From: Apostichopus japonicus
Lineage: Eukaryota > Echinodermata > Holothuroidea > Aspidochirotida > Stichopodidae
Length of the DNA: 64,000 nt
NCBI RefSeq assembly: GCF_037975245.1
Contig: NC_092571.1
Coordinates: forward strand, 19,984,917-20,048,916
Direction: 5' to 3'
A program made the translations under genes and the position numbers. The notes under the pieces are model-generated. The model saw only the letters and a program-made list of their open reading frames with translations, was not told the origin of the DNA and ran no database searches. This document shows, piece by piece, positions 37,395-48,955 of this stretch (the stretch's first letter is position 1; each line of letters begins with the position of its first letter).

Positions 37395-39775
37395 TTTTTA
37401 GGGTGAGTTGTTTTTGAGGGAAACCTTAAACCAACATTTTGTAGCAATTTAAACCAAGCTGGAGAGGTTTTTTGTGGGTTGCTTATCGCTGATCCAGTAT
37501 CACAGATAATAGTAAGCTTGGAGGGGTATAATGGCGTCAAGGTTTAATCACGTAACTCGTAATGGATTCTGTATTAAGTCGCAGAAAGACTTTATATATT
37601 AGATGATCTTGTTGAGTGATTATATCTGTTGTCAATTTCAAACTGTTACTATAGTATCATCTTCGACGATCGAAACCTTTCAGCTGAAAACTTAATAGCT
37701 TTCTCAAATGGAACTTTTGGGGTATGTTTGACGCATCGTAAAATTGGGGAAAATAACTCTTTATTGGTGTAACAATTACTGTGTCTAGTTTCATAATGCT
37801 ATCATCCTGGTGACGTCACTAAGTCAAACAGATAATGTAGGTCACCGCTCCTGATCTGATTGAAACAGCCTATCGTAGATGGTTACTGAGTTTGTGAAAG
37901 GTACAAAAGTCGAGTCATCTCTATGACAACGAATATGAGCATGTGCGCATTAGCTAACTACATTGTATGTAGTACCCTTATATCCCTTACATACCTGCGA
38001 AAGTTTCTACCATGCCAACCTCTCTGGAGTGAGACTGGTGGTGGAGGGAGTGGTTGGAGGAGATAGCGAGGATCGGGTAGAGTGAGGGTAGGGGTACGTG
38101 ATGGAGGGGCAAATGAGGGTAAAGGTAAGAGGAAGTGTAGTTGGGGCTTGTTACAAAAGCTGGTGCTTGAATAATGTTTATCTTAAAAATCATTCCTTAT
38201 CTTGCGTGACCTTCCTTTAAAAAATAAAGTTCCATTTTAAATCAATAGTTACGTCACAGTGTGGACGTCATTGTGATTACCAATCAATGTTGCCCACCAA
38301 ATAAATTGCCCCCACCCCCCCCCCAAGTAATAATAATAACCACTGGATGAGCCCAAAACGTAAAGCTTCCTAAGCATTACTACAGTAATCTAATCTGTTA
38401 CACTGATACGGTAGCCTATGTATCCCTGTCTACATATAAGGTATACTATAAGAAGATATTTCATTTTTCTCACATTACTAAACTCTACTTCTTTATTCAT
38501 AGCAGCTGATATACACATAAACATGAAATACCATTAATATGTCTATGTTTAACCATCCTTTAACATCAAGAAACGTTACCATATTTTTACAGCAACTCCC
38601 CAGTTTCATCCCAAATGACTAAAATATTAAGCTTGATCGATTTAAGAGTTTTTCTAAAAGGTTGCCATCCGTATTGGCTGGCAGTGCGATTGAATATGCA
38701 CGATGGTATAAAGAGAACAACCATGTATTGATGTAGTCGACAGCGATATATCATTAGTAAATACCAGGGGAGGATATAAATCCGTTGGGCTATTCTTCGT
38801 TGGATGTATCACTAATGTTTTCAGTAAGACATCGGCGCCTCTGAGTTATAATTTTATTGAATCGGAGAGGCGTTTTTTGTGATATTTCGCAAAATTTGCG
38901 CAACTACAGATAGTGCAAGTGTATCAAAAATCCGCTAAAGTTTAAATACCAGGCGCGCATTCACACAACACCCCACGCCCCCACCCCCTCCCGCGCTCCT
39001 TTTATCGAACTCACACATATAATTCAGCAAAACCTGTTCTTTAGACCTAATTTATAATCTAAATATGCCTCAGAAAGCAACATTTGGCGTCCAAAATTTG
39101 GTTTTTTGTTCCTGAAGAAAGATGCCCTCACGTCCCCCGGTACAAAAACAATAAACAAACGATACTAACAACAACACATATAATTATTTTGAGAAAACTA
39201 TAGTTTCACTCTCTTTCCATAATTATTAAAATTCATCTCTATATACATTTCTTAATAAATTCATGAATCTTAATTCCTGCTGATAAATTTTGCTTTAATA
39301 TTTTTTTTTTCGTGTGTGCTAATTTCAAAAGCTGTTTGCTTTGTCAAATATATCCGATTGGTGTTATTATTCTTGTGATGAATTCATAACTATCTTATTA
39401 ATATACGTTGATATAGTCTTAGGATTCCTAGGACAGAATAATTATGTGATTGACATCATTTCACAGTTTGCCTTGGCAACCAAGTGGAACGACGTGATGA
39501 CGCTAGATGACCTTTTACTCATTTACCCCCTCCCCCACCCCACCCCCACAGAGAGAACATGTATGTCCAAATGCGCAATTATTATCGAGTTCATCTATTA
39601 TTACGAAATTTTCATTTATTTAATTTAAGTTTTTATCTTTAATATATCTCGATGACCCATTGAAGCAAGCTTTCCGCGAGTTGTGAAGACAATTTTACTT
39701 ATTGTCGATAGGTCTATCAATAAAATCAAGACTTTTGAACACTTAGTCTTAACTGTAATTTGGAATACAGTAGCA
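37395..39775. other. Spacer, no supported gene
   Basis: AT-rich. It contains a TGACGTCA palindrome (37811-37818), a purine-rich patch at 38035-38140, C-runs near 38316-38325 and a TATA-like GGATATAAAT at about 38772. No open frame with convincing splice context was seen. Confidence 0.4.
38836..38878 (+). other. Stem-loop followed by a T run
   Basis: CGCCTCT (38836-38842) pairs with AGAGGCG (38866-38872) across a 23-nt loop and is followed by six T. The shape recalls a Pol III-type or terminator-like 3' end, but no A/B boxes were found upstream. It may be coincidental. Confidence 0.3.
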
Positions 39776-40130
39776 AATGAACGGACAAGCGGACGAACGA
39801 ATGGACGGACGAACTTATTTTGGCGAAGGAACAGAAGTTGTAGGTGAGGGGGACGAATTTACGAATGGGTGGGGTATGGACGGACGAAAGGGACGGACGA
39901 AAGGGGCGGACGAAGAGACGGAAGAAGGGCAGACGGAGGGGCAGACGGAGGGACGGACGAAAGGGACGGACGAAGGGGATGAAAAGGGGGAAAAGAAGTG
40001 GCGGAAGAAGGGGCGGAAGAAGGGGCGGACGAAGAGGCGGTAGAAGGGGCGGAAGAATGGGCAGACGAAAGGGGCGGACGAAAGGGGTGGAAGAAGGGGC
40101 GGAAGAAGGGCGGACGGATGGCGGAATGAA
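39776..40130 (+). repeat. Purine-rich degenerate array, GGGGCGGACGAA-like units
   Basis: About 350 bp built from GGACGAA, GGGGCGGAAGAA and GGAGGGACGGAC units of 7-12 bp. Strand asymmetry is extreme: almost no T. Open frames in all plus-strand phases translate to Gly/Arg/Lys/Glu runs and are low-complexity artefacts. Confidence 0.9.
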
Positions 40131-41475
40131 GAAACTGGCTAACTAGAACATTCGGATGGTTGACTGTACCATATACGGTAGTCGAACGAAGGTACGAACG
40201 AACTTAGAAACGAATACATTAACAGTCTATCAAACCGAAGATGTGAGGAATGTATTATGAATTGTAGTCACGTTTTTTTTTATTGGACATTTAAGTGCAT
40301 TTATCTGCTTTAAGTGCAAGAGAACTAGAATAATAGGTCAGCAAAGAATGAAAGCAAATATCAATGAATTCACTCCTCCTTGACAATCAACTAGACTTGA
40401 AACAAAATCTAACCATTTTTTTTTGGGGGGGGGGTAGTTTCTTCTTCTTGCGTTATGTGAAATTGCAATCTATGCAACCTATAACGAAGTTCTAATCAAG
40501 TGAAATTGTAATTAAAAGAAAGAGTCAGCCTCGATGATATAACACGTTCGGGCGTTGTTTATACTCAACTCATGCGTATCAAATAACTTGTTGAAATGTT
40601 GAATAATGCTACATTCTCCTCTGGTTTTCTGTTTATTTAAATTACATTCAAGCTCTAAAAAGCGATTATTAACAGCCGTTAAATCGAATTTATTGATGGA
40701 GTGGGATTTCTATCGAATATGATATCATCCGGTAAGATTTTTTAATTTTGTAACATCAAACTCATCCATGTCTGACATTTCTATTTCCATTTTGCTCCAT
40801 CTCTTGTTTTCTCTCTCCTCCCACCCACCTCTCTCCATCCTCTCTACCTCTCTCTTGTCTCATTCTTTGTGAGGTGATTCTGTTAACATTAATTGCTTTA
40901 TTCGCACTAGTTCCTTAACCCGATATTTAGGTCTACATCGAAAGACATAAATGATAATCAACTTTCCTGACCCGATGTTGGTTGCTATGTTGTGTTTTAA
41001 AAGCAGCCGGTTGCTTTAAATGTGAATCCACCCTCCAATTTCCAAACTTTAGTTCTAAATTTGTACTACTTCATAAGTCCGGATAGTAAATTTTCAGTTC
41101 AAATAACAGAACAAAAAATCCGATTTGCTAATTTCATTTTATAAATATATGGAAAAGCGTCTGAGGGACGAATTTCCTTCATTTTACTCCATTTAAATCG
41201 CTATGGAAGCAAATTAGAATATTTTTCATTGCCACGTGATGCAATGTAGCGTGGCATCAAAAGAAGCATTCATAAACCGCGAAGTAAGTGATAATTTGGT
41301 TACAATATCTAAAAGGTAGACTTCAGACTTGATCAAAATTCATCTCATATTGAAAAAAATGCTTTAGTATATTGATCTGATGAAATTACCGATCAAACAC
41401 AAACAATGGCATGACGTAAGATTTAAGTTTGGTTCAAGCTATTGCAGAATAAGTGTCTGACTGGTGCACCCCAAT

Positions 41476-41576
41476 GTATGTGACATGCATGTGACATGCA
41501 TGTGACATACATGTGACATGCATGTGACATACATGTGACATGTATGTGACATGTACGTGACATACGTGTGACATGC
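41476..41576. repeat. 11-bp minisatellite, unit GTGACATGCAT
   Basis: About nine units with GTGACATRYAT variants. The last units carry CpG-containing variants (TACGTGACATACGTGTGAC). Confidence 0.95.
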
Positions 41577-41656
41577 TCTTACTATGATGTGACCAAATAT
41601 TTTACAGATGCAGTATTGTACCACATATAGCCTGAGAGAGTCAACCAACCTTAGAA

Positions 41657-41764
41657 TTAAGTTGTTTCTTTAATTGACAGTTTCAATATCTGAGTCTCAT
41701 CAGTCCAAGTGACTGGACTACTTAGCCTAACACAGGCTGACCATTGGGTCTGTTCCTCAACTGA
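41657..41764 (-). CDS. Candidate 3'-terminal exon, 35 codons, unknown product
   Basis: The minus strand has a strong acceptor, TGTCTATTGAGTTCTTTCTTGCAG, before 41764. The phase-0 frame reads SVEEQTQWSACVRLSSPVTW and ends TQILKLSIKETT before TAA. The mixed polar composition with two tryptophans looks protein-like. The 11-bp minisatellite begins about 80 bp downstream. No family is recognised. No poly(A) hexamer was noted close by. Confidence 0.4.
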   Translation of the reverse strand, partial: SVEEQTQWSACVRLSSPVTWTDETQILKLSIKETT

Positions 41765-42132
41765 CTGCAAGAAAGAACTCAATAGACAACACATAAAGAC
41801 TTCCATGACGACATCAAGTAAAATGCTTACAATGCATCACCCAATTACCAAGGATAAATTGTGTTGACTGTTATCCAAGTTATAATTTAAGAGCACTCCA
41901 AAGGTTGAGAGAGAATATTATAAAGATGAATAAATTTAAAACCTTAAGAGCATTAGAAATTTTAATAGCTCCCAAAGTTTTCTTTAGTCTTGGGTTGTAA
42001 CATATCAAGACTAAAATTCTGTTAAAAAGTCATTATTTAAGTAAATGAAGATGTACCTCAGTCGCATGATAACATATGAAGACATATCGCAAATGTAGTC
42101 TATATTGTAGTATAAAACTATAGTCTATTGGA

Positions 42133-42573
42133 ATGTTAATCAAAATTTTGGCGTTCCATGATTTTGGCGGTCATTTCATGATTCCGCAGGCCCCATTTTC
42201 AAGGAGCACGCTTTGCCTCGGGTCCTTCATCACTTTGAGCCAAATATGCCCCATTTGTTTATTGAGAATACCTATACCGACAATCAAAGCTATTAAACAT
42301 TATAGCTATCCAAGGTGTGCCATTTTTCAAAATGTTGATTTATCAAACACTATTTACCATTTTAAATTGAAGTGCTTGGAGATTTCCGTTAATGCCCAAA
42401 GCGTTCACAAAAGTAAGGTTTCTATATCGACGACAAGTGTGATCAAGTGTTTTATTGCAAAACTATACAGGTTTACACGAACCACCTTAAAAATAATTGG
42501 AAATGTAATATGGAAAGTTGCTGAGATAAGCGTCTGCCTATATTTCACCCTCCCACAACTACTTTACATATGA
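42133..42573 (+). CDS. Hypothetical ORF, 146 codons
   Basis: One of the longest methionine-initiated frames in the window. It is rich in I, L, S, K and C with no recognisable domain. A GTAAGG within it (near 42414) could be a donor. The repeated CATGATTTTGGCGGTCATTTC texture at its start suggests repeat-derived DNA. Chance in AT-rich sequence is quite possible. Confidence 0.2.
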   Translation: MLIKILAFHDFGGHFMIPQAPFSRSTLCLGSFITLSQICPICLLRIPIPTIKAIKHYSYPRCAIFQNVDLSNTIYHFKLKCLEISVNAQSVHKSKVSISTTSVIKCFIAKLYRFTRTTLKIIGNVIWKVAEISVCLYFTLPQLLYI

Positions 42574-42578
42574 ATTAC

Positions 42579-42790
42579 CAGGGTAGGATTCAGGGTTTAA
42601 AATAGGAGAAATTGTGGCTATAGGGTCATTGAAGTAGACTCCCAGAAGAGGGAATGAGGGAGGGAGGGGTCGGGTGATCCCCCCCCCCCACCAAAAACAT
42701 AATAAAATTTTAAACTTGAATAGGTGAATTCTTAGGCATATTTAGGCTATGAAATTAGGTCTGTAATTAGGTCGGTCAACATGCCTGATA
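42579..42790 (+). repeat. Dispersed repeat, copy 2
   Basis: Partner of 24830-25075. It starts near CCAGGGTAGGATTCAGGG and includes a G-rich patch, a run of ten C, CCAAAAACATAATAAAATTT and AGGCATATTTAGGCTATGAAA. Ends are uncertain. Confidence 0.5.
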
Positions 42791-43185
42791 TACTGTTATA
42801 TCGCAAACAATGAATTCGACAAATGACGTCACGCTGGGTGCAATTAATATTCAGTTATAAACTTGAAGCTAGCGTTTCTTATTTCACCTATCAAATGTAA
42901 TACTCCGCTGTTTTGAGAGAAAACTAAACATCATCCAAATTTAACAATCCTTCATATTTTGCCTGACGAGTGTATACGGATGCTGCTTGGCTGTACGGCT
43001 TCCACGTTACAGCCTTCCCATCACATTATGAGGTTCACATACAGCTGCTAGCTACATCATGAACCAGCATCGTAAAAATTGTACAATCGAACCTTAAACA
43101 CGAGGGATGCAAAAACGTCAAATCCAGTGACGTCATCTGAACAACATTTGTTTTTTTAAGGAGTACTATACGCAATAGATGGCGA

Positions 43186-43187
<2 letters not shown>

Positions 43188-43271
<84 letters not shown>
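43188..43271. repeat. (TA)42 microsatellite
   Basis: Uninterrupted. Translates as Tyr-Ile runs on both strands. Confidence 0.97.
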
Positions 43272-43274
<3 letters not shown>

Positions 43275-43541
43275 TTCCATCTGAAACTTGATAATGTAAC
43301 AATTCTCTCAGAATTGGATCATAAATTGATTTTTTTTTCTTTGTCTGTAAGTTTATAGATTTCAACAGCTCGGTTGACATTTTTGTCAGATCAACAGTTC
43401 AATAAAAGCCTATACTATAGGATATAATACTGAACCATATCAGAAGCAATGACTTTGTTATACTATATATAGATACCATTTATACCCAATCATTGGTATT
43501 TTTTGTGGGGGGATGGGGTATGTGTTGTTTTTGTTTTAGAT

Positions 43542-43731
43542 CTAATGGGTAGTAATTGTATGCAGATTTTTAAAGGAGCCATGATTGCACGTGACCGAAG
43601 GTTTACACCTCAAGCTAAGCAGTGTTTGAAATAACTTCTCACGTAAAGGCGATGTGTGTTGTGTATACCTGTTCATTTTATTATTTAATACTGGTATATT
43701 TTGTGGGTTTTTGTCTGAAAAAGTTATCCAT
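43542..43731 (-). CDS. Candidate 3'-terminal exon, 62 codons, strand ambiguous
   Basis: The minus strand has a strong acceptor CATTTCATTTATTTCATTTGACAG ahead of 43731. After one leading base the frame reads WITFSDKNPQNIPVLNNKMN and later SPLREKLFQTLLSLRCKP, ending TITTH before TAG. The plus strand of the same locus is open from about 43630 to 43947 (with a segment LSEKVIHLSNEINEMGHIVG) but lacks a boundary. Splice evidence favours minus. The protein is not recognised on either strand. Confidence 0.3.
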
Positions 43732-45078
43732 CTGTCAAATGAAATAAATGAAATGGGGCACATTGTAGGATATCAGAGGTTCATCTGTAATGTTAAACGA
43801 CTTGGCTTAACTCTGGTACCGTCAACTTCCTGTATTGGGTTTACCTTACAGATTGAGGTACTTCTCAATAATTTGGTTTTCTATTTCACTTGCTGTCGAA
43901 AATATTTACAAAAGGATTTAACTCAATCAATTAAAGTGATACATTGAATCAATGTTACTTAACTAACGTAAAGTGTATAGTTTTTTGCTAAGGTATATGC
44001 ATTGATATATGTCACATGAAGGTTATTGATAACATGGCTTATTGTAATAAACCTTTAACATCGATTACGTTTGCTCTTATATCGATCCATATCGATACCT
44101 ATATATATTTTATTTAAAACAGAAATTTTGGTAGAGTTGGTCCAAAAAATAAATTTAACGAAAAGGTATGTACCTTGCTCAAGACCGAAATTATATGTTG
44201 AATTAATAAATGGATGATCAATTGAGAACCCTCCCCGCCACCGTGCCCCCCCCCCCCGCCCACCCCCGCTCTTATTATCATATGAAACACATGTGGGTAA
44301 ATAATATTTTGCTCAGCATTCTACATAATGTTTGCCACAACTCACACTTTTCTGTGTATTTCCCTATACTGTATATTTGCGTCTATATTTTACGCTCTTT
44401 TTTAAAATATTTTCTTTATAACATTTCTTTAAAAAATAATTACCGTACCTGTACGCTTGTACCACCCAAGGCTTTACATTTGATAAAATTGTGATTAAGT
44501 GTTCCGGTGCAGGTATAATGGCAGTCTTTTTTCCCTTTTTTTCGTTCTTGTAAATTACTTTAGCTGACTACAGCCTCAATAATCACATGATAGTCAACAT
44601 CTAATTAACGGTCAGAGAGTTCTTCCGATCGAATTTTAAAATCGACGGGCAGGCTGCCAATTTTGGCTCTGTTGTTTCTTCAATTTCTGGATAACGAGAT
44701 TATCTAAACATGTCCCACCTATTCATCGTGAGAATTAATTTCATTTGGATATTTTTGGTCGATTTTTACTCGTAGATCCGCGGGACAAAGTTTTTCCTAA
44801 TTTATTTCTTCTTCCTTGATCTCGACATGACAGTGCTGTGTAGATATTTTGTATTTTATTTTAAAATTTTTGTTTTTTGTTTTGTTTATATTTCTTGATT
44901 CATCTATCTGGTAAGCAGCCCCCCCCCCCCCCTAAGAAGTAGAGAACAAACGAACGATCTGCCCCTGGAGAACTGCCTGTCATTTTAAGTTGTATGTAAA
45001 CAATACAAGAAAAGTGTCAACTATAGATATGAAATAAAGCCCCAAAATACATACATACAATACATTTATACATATAAA

Positions 45079-45080
<2 letters not shown>

Positions 45081-45124
<44 letters not shown>
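45081..45124. repeat. (TA)n microsatellite
   Basis: TA units with one TTTA interruption. Confidence 0.95.
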
Positions 45125-45959
45125 GTCAAAGTGAGGTAACTGGTTGAATTAATTATAATTGCATTTTCGACCCACACAAAAGAGGGGATATTTTAATATC
45201 GTTTTTTCGTTACATTTGAAGCATCGAGGCGTTTTTGCGTATATCGATGCCTGCATTTTGCAAATCTTTTTTGATAGTTGTATTGATATGTAGTAAGGAA
45301 GTCTTATCTAGAGGGAAGATCATTTTGTGGAAGAGAGTTATTCGACAATGAAAGCTGAAAATCTCACCTCGATGTATTGTTATTACCCCTATAAAATATT
45401 AAATGTTTAAAGCTGTACAGGTTGCATTGAAGTTTTCCACCTAAACATAAGGTGGTCTCCTGATTGAAAAATTAAAGGCTTATCGATTAAAGTGGCTGGA
45501 TTACCTAGTCTAGTACTCCTACATAGGTGACGTCATTAGAAGAAACACGAAATCTATAGAAATAAATATCAGCTGGAGAAATGGACACAAATTTGCTTAA
45601 TTTTAGTTTGTTACACATAAATCAAGGACGAAATGTTGTGTGATTTCATTATTTTTATCCTTCGATGCTTTGTTTTTTTTTTTAATATAAAGTTGGGATA
45701 TTTTTGGTAGAATTATTAAACATTTCAAAGCAATGGGTTATTATCTATAATATTCAGAGTTAATTGTACATCATGCAGTTCTGACTCAAAGTTAATTTGT
45801 GTTGTGAACTTTTAAGACATTGTTAAAGGTAGAATGAAAATAAGACTATATATATATATTTGTATAGAACCTTTGCTTAGCTTCTTAAGTTAGTTTCTTA
45901 ACATGTGTTGACATATCAACACTACATGACAATGTAAACTCTTTAATAATTGAACTTGT

Positions 45960-46510
45960 AGTCAGGCTACGAGATAGGTATGGTGCAGGTGTTGTGTAGG
46001 TATGATGAAAACAAGCATACAGGTGCTGTGTAGTTATGATGAAAGCGTGCCTCAATAAAAATTGTAAATTGTAGTCCTGGTGCAGGCGATGTGTAGGTAT
46101 GATAGTTAAGGCATGTGCAATCATGTCTTTATATAATTGTAATCCTGACGCAGGCGATGTGTAGGTATGATGAAGGTATGCATCAATAATGTATTCCTTT
46201 AATTATAAACCTGATGCAGGTAATGTGAAGGTATGCATAGTGAAGGCATGCGCCAATCATGTCTTCATTTAATTGTAATCCTGGTGCAGGTAATATGTAG
46301 GTATCATGAAGGTTTGCATCAATAATGTATTCCTTTAATTATAAACCTGATGCAGGTAATGTGTAGGTATGATAGTGAAGGCATGCGTCAATCATGTCTT
46401 CATTTAATTGTAATCCTGGTGCAGGTAATGTGTAGGTATGATGAATGCATGTATCAGCCATGTCTTCCTTTAATTGTAATCCTGGTGCAGTGGTAATGTG
46501 TAGGCATTAT
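45960..46510 (+). repeat. Tandem array, about 65-bp unit
   Basis: Roughly eight diverged units of the form GCAGGTAATGTGTAGGTATG, ATGAAGGCATGCATCAATCA, TGTCTTCATTTAATTGTAAT, CCTGGT. A two-unit higher-order pattern alternates CCTGGTGCAGG with CCTGATGCAGG. Confidence 0.88.
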
Positions 46511-46881
46511 GAATGCATTGTCTACATATTTCTAGGAACATACAAACTCAATAAGCTCCTTTAAGTATAGGGAGAATGTCGAGGCACATCGTATTGTTTT
46601 TCTTTTACGGGAGATTCAGGGCAGACAGCTGCCGGATACTTTGTTAAGAAACAAGACTTTATTATTTATTATAATCAATAAAGCGTTATGAACATGACAA
46701 TGACTATGACTGAATGTCGATTTCAACTTTCTGTTTATTTAAATGTCTTGCAGCAGTGACTTGATTTCCCACAAAGTTTTACAAAGAATGTGGCGCAATC
46801 CATTGTATATTTTACTTACCACGCAGTAACTTGAAGCTCCAGTAACGTACAAATCTTTGAAAACTGTTTCGCGTTGTTAAG

Positions 46882-46979
46882 TGACAAAATTATGGCCTCT
46901 AAAATACAGGAGTCTTCTTGAAATCATCAGATTTAACTTAAAAGATGCAGGTGTATTTTTCTTGCATGAAACTGGTCAG
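46882..46979 (+). CDS. Candidate internal exon, 32 codons
   Basis: A weak acceptor (TTTCGCGTTGTTAAG) and a good donor (GGTCAG/GTTAGG) bracket a frame that reads TKLWPLKYRSLLEIIRFNL and ends FFLHETGQ. An alternative donor GATGCAG/GTGTAT lies at about 46950. Nothing is recognised. If real, it belongs to a plus-strand gene with no other placed exon. Confidence 0.22.
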
Positions 46980-47157
46980 GTTAGGGAAAAGGTTGGGGGG
47001 GGGGGATGGAGAGTAGAAGGGAGACGAGGTAAAGGGTGTAACAGTGTCCGAATACTCCAGTTATATGTGACTTACATTAATAGGGGGCGACATTTCTATA
47101 GCTGGCAAATATGTATTTTGTCATAATTGAGGGAAGGTGCAAGTAGTCTCATATATG

Positions 47158-47277
47158 ATCCCTGTCCCTTCTCTTCCCCTCCCTTCCCCTCCCTTCTCCT
47201 CCATCCCCCTCCCTCCCCCTCCCCCCCTCCCTTCCCTTCCTTTCCCTCCCTTACCCTCCCTTCCCCCCCTATTCTCA
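47158..47277. repeat. Pyrimidine-rich CCCTTCCCCTCC tract
   Basis: About 120 nt of almost pure C/T on the plus strand, with CCCTTCCC and CTCCCCCT units. Mirror-symmetric stretches could support triplex formation. Confidence 0.9.
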
Positions 47278-47560
47278 CAGACACAAACCAACAAATACAC
47301 TCATAACCTGTGCTAAATTCAAGAATAATAAACAAGGCATATATTCTAGTAGACTATATTTATGCACGATCATTAGAATTACTTCAAAAATTTATACCAT
47401 GGAGATATTTCTCCTTACAGTTCGATTGCTCTTAAAATGTTCCTCGTAAACATCCAGAGGGGAAACAATGATCAATTAAGTTGAATACATATTATCTTAA
47501 ATGCTAATCAAAACATTTCCAGTTCATTTTTCGATGAGAGATTCTGTTATGCGTAAGGCG

Positions 47561-47758
47561 TTATGGGTGCAATGCTTCAGGGTGATTTCCCGTTAGCATA
47601 TAACAACAACCCAGCGTCACTTTAGAGGTCAAGTGCGTAGTCAAGTCGTCGAGTACAGAATCTTCTAGAATGTTCACCTCCTTGGGCTTTACCACATGAA
47701 AATCATGTAGTGACGTCATGAGTTCTGTGACGTCACGGACCACGGTATGGAATCTTTG
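47561..47758 (-). CDS. Candidate 3'-terminal exon, 65 codons, unknown product
   Basis: An acceptor-like CGCCATTTTGTTTGAATAG precedes 47758 on the minus strand. The frame begins QRFHTVVRDVTELMTSLHDF, continues with an acidic segment PKEVNILEDSVLDDLTTHL and ends CCYMLTGNHPEALHP before TAA. The acidic/hydrophobic periodicity resembles a soluble helical domain. Two TGACGTCA palindromes (47711, 47728) lie inside it. I do not recognise a family. The pyrimidine tract is weak. Confidence 0.33.
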   Translation of the reverse strand, partial: QRFHTVVRDVTELMTSLHDFHVVKPKEVNILEDSVLDDLTTHLTSKVTLGCCYMLTGNHPEALHP

Positions 47759-48889
47759 CTATTCAAACAAAATGGCGCGACAATTGAACTACATTCAAAC
47801 CGTTTTTTTTTTATCTAAAAGAAGGGATTTTTATGCTTTTCTATTATACTTTTACTGGAAAGACCATCTGTCAAAACGTAAGAATGGATGCCAAAAAAAA
47901 AGCTATAGGGTTTATTTCTCCTTTAAGATTGCTAAGATGAATTATGAAACAGCACTGTATAAATGCATTTAGGCATTATTGCATAAATGCTTTAGTATTG
48001 CTATAATAAATATGAATCTTTGATACTGATAATGGTATTAGCAGACTAACTTCTCTTTGTGCCTGCATGCCGTTGGCGCATCTATCCCGTTCTAATATTT
48101 TTTTCTTCCCTTCTCTTTTGTTTCTTATTATTATTATCATTTATTTATTTATTTCGTATTGACCGCAATATTTGTATTAAATCACGTTGCTCTGGCCACC
48201 ATCTGTTTCAATGATAGAAACATATGCTCTAGTAAACCTTCTATTGAAATCATTACGAATAGTATTTGCTTGCGCAATTCTATAAAAGTAGCTTAACATT
48301 TGCTATTTCAAAATAGACTGAAAGCTTTAATACCTTTTAAAATGAGACGAAGGGGGTGGGTGGTAAGGGGTTGGGGCTGAGTCGGGGTTGAACAGATAAC
48401 ACTTAAGGACTTTTAGATTTAGGTTTTTGTAGGTCCGAAAGGTGTATTGTGCGGATTTATATTTCACTTGATTTTTGATAAGCAGACCCCCCCCCCGCCC
48501 GTCACCCCCCCCAAAAAAAACCCTTTCCGTCCCCAGCCCATAAAGCTATCCTTCATTCTAACGACACTATCTGAATTTCATTTTAGGAGATATCCGCAGT
48601 TAACGGTTACATCATTGCATTAATATGACGCATTAGTAACTGCAGCAAGATACGATATATTTTCTTTTCATTATTCGATTTCATTATTGAGTTACGTATG
48701 TACGTGTTCTCTAACAAACATGGACTTCATATTTACTATAAAAATAATGGGAACACTGGAACTAAATATAGGTAAAAACGAAGTGTATAACACAGAAACT
48801 CGAATTAGTATTTGATATAAAGTTACAAAAACAGATTCAAAAATCATTGAGTAATCTTATTGATTCCGTCTTTTCTAAAAGCGAAACGA

Positions 48890-48955
48890 ATGAAAGAACT
48901 TCTTGTATTATGTTACTATGCAGCATCGGAAACGAAGACGTCCAAAGCATTACAG
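48890..48955 (+). CDS. Candidate first coding exon
   Basis: An ATG at 48890 starts MKELLVLCYYAASETKTS and reaches CAG at 48955, followed by a near-consensus donor GTATGT. The N-terminus, one lysine then a short hydrophobic stretch, could be a weak signal peptide. The frame is also open upstream to about 48850, so an internal exon is possible. An acceptor-like ACTATGCAG at 48922 gives an alternative 32-nt microexon with the same donor. The next exon was not found. Confidence 0.28.

Noticed and set aside
39777-40146. Two overlapping ORFs rich in Gly/Arg/Lys
   Set aside because: Translation of a homopurine minisatellite in several frames at once.
44600-44720. Minus-strand segment AKIGSLPVDFKIRSEELSDR then stop
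   Set aside because: Protein-like but its acceptor is purine-rich and the plus strand is open too.
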